Source: Spirochaetota bacterium
GTDB taxonomy: Bacteria; Spirochaetota; Spirochaetia; Treponematales; Rectinemataceae
NCBI GenBank assembly: GCA_022711355.1
Contig: JAKLFE010000034.1
Location: 1-50,510 of the forward strand
Direction of reading: 5' to 3'
Length of the DNA: 50,510 nt
A program made the position numbers and the translations under genes. Shown here piece by piece: positions 39,644 through 47,743 of the stretch. The notes under the pieces are model-generated. The model saw only the letters and a program-made list of their open reading frames with translations, searched no databases and was not told the origin of the DNA. The number at the start of each line of letters is the position of its first letter. Position 1 is the first letter of the stretch.

Positions 39644-40708
39644 TCAGGTCCGGCTCCGCGTCGACCCCCCGAGCTTGAGGCTCACGTCGAGCATGGTGTC
39701 GCCCACCTCCTCGCCGGCGATGAGGCGATTGAGGCTGCGCACGGCCTCGACGCCCATGCGGCGCAGGTGGAGCTGGACGCTGGTGAGCCGGGGCACGGCC
39801 ATGTTCATGATCTCGGAGTCGTCGAAGACGATGATCGAGATGTCCTCGGGCACGCTCCGGCCTTGGCCGCGGAAGACTTCCATGCCGCCGCCGGCCACGA
39901 TGGAGGTCATGGCCAGGAGGCCGTCCACCGGGACGGCCCGGCCCAGGAGCTCCCGCGCCGCCTCGGCCCCGTTCGTGTAGCCGTAGCCGCAGATCACGAC
40001 GCGGGCCGGGTCGTAGGGAATGCCCTCCTCCCTGAGGGCGCGCAGGTAGCCCTTGAAGCGGTGGATGGTCGAGTAGGAGCCCGAGTTTGGGGTGAGGAGG
40101 GCCTCGGGGAGCTCGCTCGTCGTGCAGGGCGCCTCCCAGAAGCTGCCGAAGAAGCCTATGTTGCGGCGGCCGAGCCCGATGAGGTACTTGGCGGCGAGAT
40201 AGCCTCCTTTGTCGCCGTCGGAGTAGACATGGGGCACGCCGGGGAAGACCCCGACCCTGCCCGCGACGACGAGGGGGAGGTCCTTGAAGCTCTCGAGCGC
40301 GGGCAGGTCGGCCGGGTTCGAGACGGGGATGTAAACGAGCCCGTCCAGCATCGATCGCGCGAACTGGTCGACGGCGATGCGCTCGTTCTCGCGGGAACCC
40401 TCGGTCGAGGAGAGGAGGAGGAGCTGGTCGTTCTTCCTCGCCTCCTCGATGGCCCCCTCGGCGATGAGGGAGAAGAAGGGGTGGGATATCTCCGGGAGGA
40501 TGAGCCCGACGATGCCCGTGGCCCTTCCCTTCATGTAGAGGGCCGCGGCGTTGGGCGAGTAATCCAGATGCGCCAGGGCGGCCTCGATCCTGGCCGCCGT
40601 GTCGGCGCGCACCGGCAAGCCGTTCAGGAAGCGCGAGATGGAGGCGATGGAGAGCCCGGAGGCGGCGGCGATGTCCTTGATGGTGACCCGTAAGGTCCGC
40701 TTCTTCAT
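39644..40708 (-). CDS. LacI-family repressor of the EPSP-like/TRAP operon
   Basis: 354 aa. N-terminal LacI helix-turn-helix (VTIKDIAAASGLSIASISRFLNG) and hinge region (LDYSPNAAALYMKG), then a periplasmic-binding-protein-like effector domain beginning TGIVGLILPEISHPFFSLI, with FDDSEIMNMAVPRLTSVQL near the end. Start at 40708 (MKKRTLR) with GGGAG; upstream in-frame codons are in the promoter. Divergent from the EPSP-like gene. Two matching palindromes, one in each promoter region, make it the obvious regulator of itself and the operon. Confidence 0.9.
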   Translation of the reverse strand: MKKRTLRVTIKDIAAASGLSIASISRFLNGLPVRADTAARIEAALAHLDYSPNAAALYMKGRATGIVGLILPEISHPFFSLIAEGAIEEARKNDQLLLLSSTEGSRENERIAVDQFARSMLDGLVYIPVSNPADLPALESFKDLPLVVAGRVGVFPGVPHVYSDGDKGGYLAAKYLIGLGRRNIGFFGSFWEAPCTTSELPEALLTPNSGSYSTIHRFKGYLRALREEGIPYDPARVVICGYGYTNGAEAARELLGRAVPVDGLLAMTSIVAGGGMEVFRGQGRSVPEDISIIVFDDSEIMNMAVPRLTSVQLHLRRMGVEAVRSLNRLIAGEEVGDTMLDVSLKLGGSTRSRT

Positions 40709-40775
40709 GCTCGCTCCCGTGGCCACGCCGGAGGCAGGGATGCCCGCGATCCGGTTCAACTCGTTCTTCGGATTA

Positions 40776-40792
40776 CTGAAAACAATTTACAG
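40776..40792 (-). promoter_or_regulatory. LacI-type operator O2 in front of the repressor gene
   Basis: CTGAAAACAATTTACAG, an imperfect version of O1 (CTGTAAA half-site on the minus strand), 68 bases upstream of the repressor start: probable autoregulation. Confidence 0.6.
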
Positions 40793-40902
40793 TACTCTCT
40801 TTTGTCGGTCAAGCGACTCGTTTCGCCGACTCTCGTTGAAAACTCCAATGATCGCCGTGGAATAGAGCAGCTTCCTCCCGGGAGCCCCGTCCTCGTTTTC
40901 CG

Positions 40903-40931
40903 TTGACAGGCTATGGAAAGGGCCGTATAGT
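40903..40931 (+). promoter_or_regulatory. Strong sigma-70 promoter of the EPSP-like/TRAP operon
   Basis: TTGACA (40903-40908) and TATAGT (40926-40931), 17-base spacer. Transcription should start near 40938, directly ahead of operator O1. Confidence 0.8.
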
Positions 40932-40940
40932 ACCCATGAA

Positions 40941-40956
40941 CTGTAAACGTTTACAG
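40941..40956 (+). promoter_or_regulatory. LacI-type operator O1
   Basis: CTGTAAACGTTTACAG, a perfect 16-base palindrome with the central CG typical of LacI-family sites, beginning about 3 bases after the predicted transcription start: a classic blocking position. Confidence 0.85.
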
Positions 40957-40975
40957 AAGCTTCGGAGGAACAGCA

Positions 40976-42271
40976 GTGGTCTTTCTCGTCAAGAAATCCA
41001 AGCTCGGCGGCACGATCAAGATTCCCGGCAACAAGTCGGGCACGGCGAGGGGCATCGTCTTCGGCTCCCTCGCCGAGGGCCTGTCGAAGATCCAGAATCC
41101 CCTCCACAACATCGACAGCTTCTCCATCATCAAGATGTTTCGGGCTATGGGAGCGGAGATAGACACCTCGAATCCGGAGGAGTGGCTCATTCGCGGCACG
41201 GGCGGCAGGCTCGTTCAGCCGGGCCAGGTCCTCGACGCCGAGAATTCCGGCACCGGCTTCTACTTCGCCCTGGCCTGCGCCAGCCTCATCGAGGGTTGGA
41301 CCGTCCTGAGCGGCGACTACCAGATATGCTACCGCCCCGCCGGACCCATGCTCGAGGCCATCAACGCCATGGGCGGCCAGGCCTTCGCCACGCGGGGGAA
41401 GGGCTGCGCCCCGGTCGTGGTCCGGGGCCGGATCAAGGGCGGGGAGTTCAGCCTCCCGGGGGTCAACTCGCAGTGGATGACGCCCTTCCTCGCCGCCTGC
41501 GCCTTGGCCGAGCGCGACAGCCTCATCCATGAGACCAAGCTCCTCGAGCGCCCCTACGTCGACATGACCATCGGGATGCTCGCCAAGGCGGGAGTCGAGA
41601 TCGAGAACCGGAACTACGACGAGTTCTTCGTGAGAGGCGGCCAATCCTTCAAGGCCTTCGAGTACCGCATCCCCGCCGACTGGGGCTCCTCGGGCTACCC
41701 CTTGGTCGCGGCCGCCATCACGCCCGGCTCCAAGGTCCTCTTCGAAGGACTCGACGACCGCGACTTCGCGGGGGAGAAGGCCTACGTCGACATCCTCAAG
41801 GCCATGGGCGCCTCCATCGAATCCCGCGACGGCGGGAGGGGAGGCATCACGGTCGAGGGGGGAGCCGAGCTCCGCGGCATCGAGATAGACTGCTCGGGAA
41901 CTCCCGACGCGGTCCCGGCCCTCGCCGTGCTCGGCACCCAGGCGAGGGGCAAGACGGTGCTCTACAACATCGACGCCTGCCGGCTCAAGGAGACCGACCG
42001 CGCCAAGTCCATCATGCAGGAGCTGGCCAAGATGGGCGCGAGGATGGAGGAGACCGCGAGCAGCCTTACGATCCACCAGTCCAGCCTCAAGGGCGCCTTC
42101 ATCGACGGCAGGCATGACCATCGCATCGTCATGGCCTCCTCGGTGGCGGCGATGGCGGCGGAGGGGCCGAGCGTCATCTCGGACGCCGAGTGCGCGGGGG
42201 TGTCCTTCCCCGGATTCTACGAGGCCATGAGCGCTATCGGGGCGGATATCCAGCGCCTCGAAGCCGTTTGA
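40976..42271 (+). CDS. EPSP-synthase-family enolpyruvyl transferase homologue, probably not AroA
   Basis: 431 aa, same length and two-domain fold as AroA. Retained relative to E. coli: Lys20, Ser21 and Arg25 (PGNKSGTAR, for K22, S23, R27), T97 equivalent, Gln166, Tyr194, catalytic Asp311 and Lys338-Glu339 (LKETDR), Arg342 and Arg383 (DHR). Changed: the GNAGTAMR loop is ENSGTGFY (R100 to Tyr96), R124 to Gln116, N336 to Ala334 and K411 to Val409. Two phosphoenolpyruvate ligands (R124, K411) are therefore gone. GTG start with GGAGGA 6 bases upstream. Under LacI control and ahead of a TRAP transporter, a catabolic role on an imported acid is more likely than shikimate synthesis. The reaction is unknown. 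Confidence 0.75.
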   Translation: MVFLVKKSKLGGTIKIPGNKSGTARGIVFGSLAEGLSKIQNPLHNIDSFSIIKMFRAMGAEIDTSNPEEWLIRGTGGRLVQPGQVLDAENSGTGFYFALACASLIEGWTVLSGDYQICYRPAGPMLEAINAMGGQAFATRGKGCAPVVVRGRIKGGEFSLPGVNSQWMTPFLAACALAERDSLIHETKLLERPYVDMTIGMLAKAGVEIENRNYDEFFVRGGQSFKAFEYRIPADWGSSGYPLVAAAITPGSKVLFEGLDDRDFAGEKAYVDILKAMGASIESRDGGRGGITVEGGAELRGIEIDCSGTPDAVPALAVLGTQARGKTVLYNIDACRLKETDRAKSIMQELAKMGARMEETASSLTIHQSSLKGAFIDGRHDHRIVMASSVAAMAAEGPSVISDAECAGVSFPGFYEAMSAIGADIQRLEAV

Positions 42272-42286
42272 TACAAGGAGTCTTCC

Positions 42287-43300
42287 ATGAAAGCATCGAT
42301 GTCCCGCATCGCGCGCGTCGCGGCGGCGGCCCTCTGCCTGGCCGCCCTCCCCGCCCTCGGGCTCGGCGCCCAGGGAGCCGAGGCCAAGAAGCGCTTCTCC
42401 ATCGGCACCGCCGGTACGGCCGGCTCCCTCTACCCCATGGGCGTGGCCATGGGCCAGACCATAACGAAGCACGTCCCCGGCCTGGCCGCCACCGGCGAGG
42501 CCACGGCCGCCTCGGTGGAGAACATCCGCAACCTCGCCGCGGGCAAGCTCGCGATGGGCATCTCCCAGAGCGAGATCGCCTGGCTGGCCTACACCGGCAG
42601 CGGGGATTTCCAGAAGCGGAAGGCCGATAGCCTGCGCTCCGTCTTCAGCACGATCTACAGCTACGTGCAGATCTTCGCCAAGGCCGACGCGCCCATCGCC
42701 TCGCCCAAGGATTTCAAGGGCAAGGCCGTCGGGGTCGGCGCCGCCGGCTCGGGCGGCGAGATGGCGGCCCGCATGATCCTCGGCTACTACGGGCTCGACT
42801 ACAAGGATATCCGGCCCCAGTTCATCTCCGAGACCGAGGCGGTCAGCGCCCTCAAGGACGGGAGGATCGCCGCCTTCATCTGCACCCATCCCCTGAAGTC
42901 CGCGGCCCTCATGGACCTGACCAACTCCACCGCGGTGAAGATGATCCCCATCGCCGAGCAGGGCTTCTACGGGAAGTTCCCCTTCTACACCCGCTACACG
43001 ATCCCGGCCGGCACCTACAAGGGCGTCGACTATCCCGTCGACGTGCCCATCAGCAGGGTAATCATGCTTACGACCAAGGACGGGATGCTCGGCGAGGACG
43101 AGGTATACTCGATCGTGAAGGCCGTCTGGGAGAACCGCGAGGAGTGGAGCGGGGTCCACGCCTCCGTCAAGTCCCAGGTCACCTTCGAGACCGCGCTGCA
43201 GGAGCTCTCCGTCCCCCTCCATCCGGGCGCCATCAAGTACTACCTCGAGCGCGGCGTCGCGATCGACAAGGCCCTCTATCCGCCCGAGTACAAGAGATAG
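42287..43300 (+). CDS. TRAP-TAXI solute-binding protein
   Basis: 337 aa. Signal peptide to about residue 27-31 (AAAALCLAALPALGLGAQG). TAXI-family features: FSIGTAGTAGSLYPMGVAMG, the ATAASVENIRNL ligand-site segment, GISQSEIAWLAY, GKAVGVGAAGSGGEMAARMIL and YTRYTIPAGTYKGVD. It captures a carboxylate-containing substrate for the fused permease downstream. Start 42287 with AAGGAG; only 15 bases after the EPSP-like gene, so clearly co-transcribed. Confidence 0.93.
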   Translation: MKASMSRIARVAAAALCLAALPALGLGAQGAEAKKRFSIGTAGTAGSLYPMGVAMGQTITKHVPGLAATGEATAASVENIRNLAAGKLAMGISQSEIAWLAYTGSGDFQKRKADSLRSVFSTIYSYVQIFAKADAPIASPKDFKGKAVGVGAAGSGGEMAARMILGYYGLDYKDIRPQFISETEAVSALKDGRIAAFICTHPLKSAALMDLTNSTAVKMIPIAEQGFYGKFPFYTRYTIPAGTYKGVDYPVDVPISRVIMLTTKDGMLGEDEVYSIVKAVWENREEWSGVHASVKSQVTFETALQELSVPLHPGAIKYYLERGVAIDKALYPPEYKR

Positions 43301-43316
43301 CCGGAGAATCGAGGTC

Positions 43317-43347
43317 CCCGGGGCGGCCTAACCGGCCCATCCCCGGG
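43317..43347 (+). promoter_or_regulatory. Hairpin between TAXI binding-protein and permease genes
   Basis: CCCGGGG (43317-43323) pairs with CCCCGGG (43341-43347), and GGCC (43325-43328) pairs with GGCC (43334-43337). No T-run. It parallels the hairpin between dctP and dctM. Confidence 0.45.
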
Positions 43348-43399
43348 AGACTCGCCCATCGCCGTGGCGAAGCCGCCGCGGCCATCGGAGGTTGCTTCC

Positions 43400-45319
43400 T
43401 TGTCTGACTCGCTCGCGACGGCGAAGGGCCGCGGCCCGATGGGCCGGATACTCTCGGGGGCCCTCCTCGCCCTCTCCGTCCTCGTCACCCTCTACCACGT
43501 CTTCATCGCGGTCGACACCTCGCTCAGCATGCTCCAGCAGCGGGTCGTCCACCTCTTCTCCTTCCTGGCCCTCTGGTTCCTCTTCGGCTTGGCCTCTCCC
43601 AAGGGGCGGGCCTCGAGGGCGCGCTCGGCCCTCGCCGCGCTCGGCCTCGCCCTGAGCCTCGCCGCCGGCGCTTATTTCTTCACGCAGACCTCGCCGATGC
43701 TCCTCCTCGAGAAGGGAGTCTGGGGCATCAGCGCCCTGGACGCGGCGGTCGGCATCGTCCTCATCCTCCTCGTCCTCGAGGTTTCCCGCGAGGCGGTCGG
43801 GCTCGCCCTGCCCGTCGTCGCCCTGGTCTTCGTCGCCTTCGCCCTCGCCGGGGCACGGCTGCCTGAGCTCATCGCCCACAAGGGCTACGACCTCGGCTAC
43901 ATCACCAGCTACGTCGCCTGGACGAGCGAGGGCATCTTCGGCACGCCCATCGGCTCGGCAGCCTCCTTCGTGGTCCTCTATATCATCTTCGGCGAGCTCC
44001 TGGACAAGTTCGGGGCGGGCAAGTTCTTCATCGACGTCGCCTACGCCCTCACCGGCCGCATGCGGGGCGGCCCCGCCGAGGCCTCGGTCGTCTCGAGCGC
44101 CCTCATGGGCTCGATCAACGGCAGCGCGGTCGCCAACGTCGTGACCACGGGGACCTTCACCATCCCCCTCATGAAGAAGGTCGGCTACCGCGCCGAGTAC
44201 GCCGGCGCGGTCGAGGCCGTCGCCTCCACGGGCGGGCAGATCCTGCCGCCGGTGATGGGCGCCGCGGCCTTCGTCATGGCGGACATGACCGGCATACCTT
44301 ACTCGAGCATCATCATCGCCGCCTTCATACCGGGCGTCCTGTACTACCTCAGCCTGGGCTTCGCGGTCTACTTCGAGGCCGGGCGCATGGGCATCGAGGC
44401 CGACTCGAGCGAGAAGATCCAGGCGGTGGGCGCGGTGCTCCGGGCCAACTGGTTCCATCTCATACCCCTGGCCGTCCTGATCGTCCTCCTCCTGGGCTTC
44501 GGCCTCTCCGCGGGCTACGCGGCCCTCTTCGCCATCGCGAGCATGCTCCTCATCGGGATCATGAGGACGATCCTCGGCGAGAGGCGCTTCCCCTGGCGCG
44601 AGCTCAGGGACATCTGCCTCTCCACGGCCCGGACCTCCATCCCCGTGTCGATCGCCTGCGCCTCCGCCGGGATCGTCATCGGGATCGTCAGCATGACCGG
44701 CATCGGCGTCCGCTTCGCCCAGATCGTCGTCGAGCTCTCGGGGGGCCGGCTTTTCCCCATGCTCTGCCTGGTCATGCTCGCCTGCATCGTCCTGGGCATG
44801 GGCTTGCCTTCCACGGCGGCCTACGTCATAGCCGCGGCGGTCGGGGCGCCCGCTCTCCTCAAGGCCGGCATCCCCGCCCTCGGGGCCAACCTCTTCGTCT
44901 TCTATTTCGCGATCATCTCCTTCATCACCCCGCCCGTGGCCATAGCCTCCTACGCCGCCGCGGGGCTCGCCGGTGCCGACGCCAACAAGACTGGGCTCCT
45001 GGCCTTCAAGCTGGGGATAGCCGGCTTCATCATTCCCTTCCTCTACGTGTACCATCCCGGCCTCCTCATCCTGGGGACCGGGACGGGCGAGACCCTCTAC
45101 GCCCTGGCCCTGGCTCTGGCTGCGGTCGTCCTCATCGCCCTGGCCCTCGAGGGCTGGGCGGGGACCAGGTTGGGCCTGGTCGAGCGGCTGGCGGCCGCCC
45201 TCGCGGCTGCCCTCCTCGCGACGACTATTCCCGTCCTCAACGCGGCCGGTTTCGCGGTCGGCGCCGGGCTCGGCGCCCTTGTCTGGCTGCGCTTCCGCAG
45301 GGAGCGCGCCCCGGCCTAG
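43400..45319 (+). CDS. TRAP transporter fused permease (4TM + 12TM)
   Basis: 639 aa. DctQ-like four-helix N-terminal part (to ~residue 180) fused to a DctM-like large subunit, the form that partners TAXI binding proteins. Motifs: GMGLPSTAAYV, GSINGSAVANVVTTGTFTIPLM, STGGQILPPVMGAAAFVMA and FITPPVAIASYAAAGLAG. The TTG at 43400 has GGAGG (43387-43391) at 8 bases; the upstream GTG at 43364 lacks one. Last gene of the LacI-controlled operon. Substrate unknown. Confidence 0.9.
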   Translation: MSDSLATAKGRGPMGRILSGALLALSVLVTLYHVFIAVDTSLSMLQQRVVHLFSFLALWFLFGLASPKGRASRARSALAALGLALSLAAGAYFFTQTSPMLLLEKGVWGISALDAAVGIVLILLVLEVSREAVGLALPVVALVFVAFALAGARLPELIAHKGYDLGYITSYVAWTSEGIFGTPIGSAASFVVLYIIFGELLDKFGAGKFFIDVAYALTGRMRGGPAEASVVSSALMGSINGSAVANVVTTGTFTIPLMKKVGYRAEYAGAVEAVASTGGQILPPVMGAAAFVMADMTGIPYSSIIIAAFIPGVLYYLSLGFAVYFEAGRMGIEADSSEKIQAVGAVLRANWFHLIPLAVLIVLLLGFGLSAGYAALFAIASMLLIGIMRTILGERRFPWRELRDICLSTARTSIPVSIACASAGIVIGIVSMTGIGVRFAQIVVELSGGRLFPMLCLVMLACIVLGMGLPSTAAYVIAAAVGAPALLKAGIPALGANLFVFYFAIISFITPPVAIASYAAAGLAGADANKTGLLAFKLGIAGFIIPFLYVYHPGLLILGTGTGETLYALALALAAVVLIALALEGWAGTRLGLVERLAAALAAALLATTIPVLNAAGFAVGAGLGALVWLRFRRERAPA

Positions 45320-45409
45320 CCCGGGGCGGGCCTGGCCCGGGGGCCGCCTACGCAGTCCTTCGCCTGACGCGGGCCTGGTGCCGGGCCGCCCCGGCAGCTC
45401 GGTACCGGC

Positions 45410-46183
45410 CTACAGCGTGCCCTTGTAGGCGCCCCCGTCCACGGCGACCATGGAGCCGGTGACGTAGGAGGCGGCCGGGGAGAGGAGGAAGACGGCCACG
45501 TTGGCGAACTCCTCGGGCCGCGCCATGCGCCCGAGGGGGAAGTCCCGCGCCCGCGCGGCCTTCTCCTCCTCGACGCTCGTGCCCTTGGCCGCCGCGGCCG
45601 AGGCGAGGAGCTTGACCGCCCGCTCGGTCTCCGTCCAGCCGGGGAGGATCGAGTTGAAGCGGATGCCCTCGTGCCCGAGCTCGAGGGCGAGGCTCTTGGT
45701 CAGGCCGATAGTCGCCGAGCGCACCGCGTTGGAGAGGATCAGGTTGGCGATGGGCTGCTTGACCGAGAGCGAGGTGACCGTGAGCACGCTCGCGGCCCTC
45801 GAGCGTCGCAGGTGGGGGAGGGCGGCCCGGATCAGGCGCACGGCGCTCATGAAGCTCAGGTCGACGGCCTTGGCCCAGGCCTCGTCGCCGAAGGACTCGA
45901 AGCTCCCCGGCGGGGGGCCGCCCGCGTTGCAGACGAGGAGGTCCAGCCCGCCCAGGGCCTCGGCCGCCTCCGCCACGATCCCTTCGGCGACCCCGGCCTC
46001 GGCCAGGTCGCCGGCCAGGGCCGACGCGCCGAGGGAGGAGGCCGCGGCCGCGAGCTTGGCCGGGTCGCGGCCGTTGATCGCCACCTTCGCCCCCTCCGCC
46101 GCGAGGAGGGAGGCCGTCGCGTAGCCCAGGCCGCTCGAGGCCCCGGTAACCAGGGCCCGCAGGCCCGCAAGCTTGAGGTCCAT
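45410..46183 (-). CDS. Atypical short-chain dehydrogenase/reductase
   Basis: 257 aa SDR fold: cofactor motif TGASSGLGYATA, CNAGGPPPG and a C-terminal PGWTETER then GRMARPEEFANVAVFLLSP with VDGG. The catalytic YxxxK motif is absent; the segment reads SVKQPIANLILSNAVRSATIGLTKSLA. A recognised subgroup of SDR proteins has this LSNAxR variant, and its chemistry is unclear. It lies 4 bases downstream of the MFS transporter, in one operon. The start at 46183 has AGGGG close by. Confidence 0.82.
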   Translation of the reverse strand: MDLKLAGLRALVTGASSGLGYATASLLAAEGAKVAINGRDPAKLAAAASSLGASALAGDLAEAGVAEGIVAEAAEALGGLDLLVCNAGGPPPGSFESFGDEAWAKAVDLSFMSAVRLIRAALPHLRRSRAASVLTVTSLSVKQPIANLILSNAVRSATIGLTKSLALELGHEGIRFNSILPGWTETERAVKLLASAAAAKGTSVEEEKAARARDFPLGRMARPEEFANVAVFLLSPAASYVTGSMVAVDGGAYKGTL

Positions 46184-46187
46184 GCCC

Positions 46188-47537
46188 CTACTGTCGCGCT
46201 TCCGGGCCTCCCGGTCCAGCCCCGGCCGCGAGGGGCTCGGCCGCCGCCTCCCGCCCGGGCGCGGCGGCAGCGGCCGCCCTCGCGCGGCGCGCGGCCGCGG
46301 CCTCGACGAGGCCCAGGGCCGCGACTCCGGCCGCCGCCAGGGCGGCGACGAGGCCGAGGAGGGGCCAGACCGAGGCGAGGCCCGAGCCCTCCACGATGCG
46401 GCCGACGACGGGGGAGCTGCAGGCGAAGCCCGCGCCGGCGATCACGGGGAGGACGGACTGGAAGCGGCCCCGGTGGCTCATGGGCGTGTGGTTGGCCACG
46501 TAGGCCCCGTCGCTCGTCGCGTTGACGATCTCGCCCAGGGTCCAGACGAAGGTCGAGAGGTAGAGGAGGAAGGGAGTCCTCGCGAGGCCGATCATCCCGA
46601 AGCCCGCGGCGAAGAGGAAGCCCGCGGCCGCGACGACGAAGACCGGCGGCTTGTTCCTCGTCAGGGCGACGACGGGGGTCGCCAGGAGGATGACCAGGAC
46701 GGCGTTGAGGGTCATGAGGCCGCCGAAGAGGGTCGCGCCCGAGTCGCCGAAGAGCTCCCTGGTCTGGAGGGGGAGGGCGAAGCGGTGCTGGGCGTAGACG
46801 AAGCCGTAGAAGGTCGTGATCAGGGCGAAGGCGACGAGGAAGGGGCGGGCGGCGAGGGCGGAGAGGAGCCCTCCCTCGTGCGCGGCCTCCGCGCCGCCTG
46901 CGCCGCGGCTCGCCTCGAGCTCGGCCGCGGAGGGCTTGGTCTCGGGGACGAAGGCCGCGACGATGGCCACCGCGGCCCCGATCGCGAGGGCGTTGCCCCA
47001 GAAGAGCCAGGCCGAGGCCGAGCGGAAGAGGAAGCCCGCGATGAGGGGGCCGCAGGCGAAGCCGAGATTGTGGCCGAGGTAGTTCAGCGAGAAGGCGGCC
47101 TGGCGGTTCTCGGGACGGGTGAGGTCGGTCTGCATCGCGGTCCTCGCCGGGTCGGTCACCCCGTCGAAGAAGAGGTGGGCGAGGACGAGCCAGGGCACGG
47201 CGGGCGAGGCGCCGAGGAAGCCGCAGGGGAGGAAGACCAGGCCCGCGAGGAGCTGCGCCCCGAGCATGACCTTCCGCCTGCCTAAACGGTCCGCGAGGCG
47301 GCCTCCGATGAAGGTCCCGGGGACGTAGGCGAGGCTCGACAGGAACATGAAGCCCCCCGCCCGGGCCGCCGACCAGCCGAGGCGCTCGGTGAGGAAGAGG
47401 GTCAGGAAGGGGAAGACGAAGATCCCGACCCCGTTGACGACGGTGGCCAGGAAGAGGGCGTAGATCGGGGCCGGGAGGCCCCGGTACATCGCGAACATGG
47501 CCAGGGTCCGGCTTCTCGCCTTGCGCGGCAGTGACAT
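46188..47537 (-). CDS. MFS transporter, drug-efflux-like
   Basis: 449 aa, 12 hydrophobic spans. MFS motif A between TM2 and TM3 (GGRLADRLGRRKVM) and NYLGHNLGFACGPLIAGFLF in TM5 (motif C-like) suggest an exporter of the MdtG/DHA1 group. The C-terminal ~45 residues are a low-complexity Ala/Arg/Gly tail. The ATG at 47537 is preceded by GGGAGG. First gene of an MFS-SDR operon, divergent from a LacI-type regulator. Confidence 0.85.
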   Translation of the reverse strand: MSLPRKARSRTLAMFAMYRGLPAPIYALFLATVVNGVGIFVFPFLTLFLTERLGWSAARAGGFMFLSSLAYVPGTFIGGRLADRLGRRKVMLGAQLLAGLVFLPCGFLGASPAVPWLVLAHLFFDGVTDPARTAMQTDLTRPENRQAAFSLNYLGHNLGFACGPLIAGFLFRSASAWLFWGNALAIGAAVAIVAAFVPETKPSAAELEASRGAGGAEAAHEGGLLSALAARPFLVAFALITTFYGFVYAQHRFALPLQTRELFGDSGATLFGGLMTLNAVLVILLATPVVALTRNKPPVFVVAAAGFLFAAGFGMIGLARTPFLLYLSTFVWTLGEIVNATSDGAYVANHTPMSHRGRFQSVLPVIAGAGFACSSPVVGRIVEGSGLASVWPLLGLVAALAAAGVAALGLVEAAAARRARAAAAAAPGREAAAEPLAAGAGPGGPEARQ

Positions 47538-47724
47538 GGATCCCTCCCGGTATGGGGAGCCTAGCCGATCGCCTCGCCCGGGCCTATCCCCTGTTTTTAT
47601 GATCTGCTGGAGCCTGTTCCGCGGAGTGCATCCAAGATTGTTGGCGTCATAGAGTTAACGATACTACAAATAATTCCTGTAAAATGACGACATTGTGCCG
47701 ATTTTGCTTGCGTGATTAGGCTTT

Positions 47725-47743
47725 TAGGATTAACGTTATCCCA
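47725..47743 (+). promoter_or_regulatory. Promoter/operator of the second LacI gene
   Basis: TAGGAT (47725-47730) and TAACGT (47731-47736) are both -10-like, the latter 7 bases before the ATG at 47744. The perfect 8-mer TAACGTTA (47731-47738) resembles a LacI-type core with central CG. No Shine-Dalgarno sequence precedes the ATG. Confidence 0.35.
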
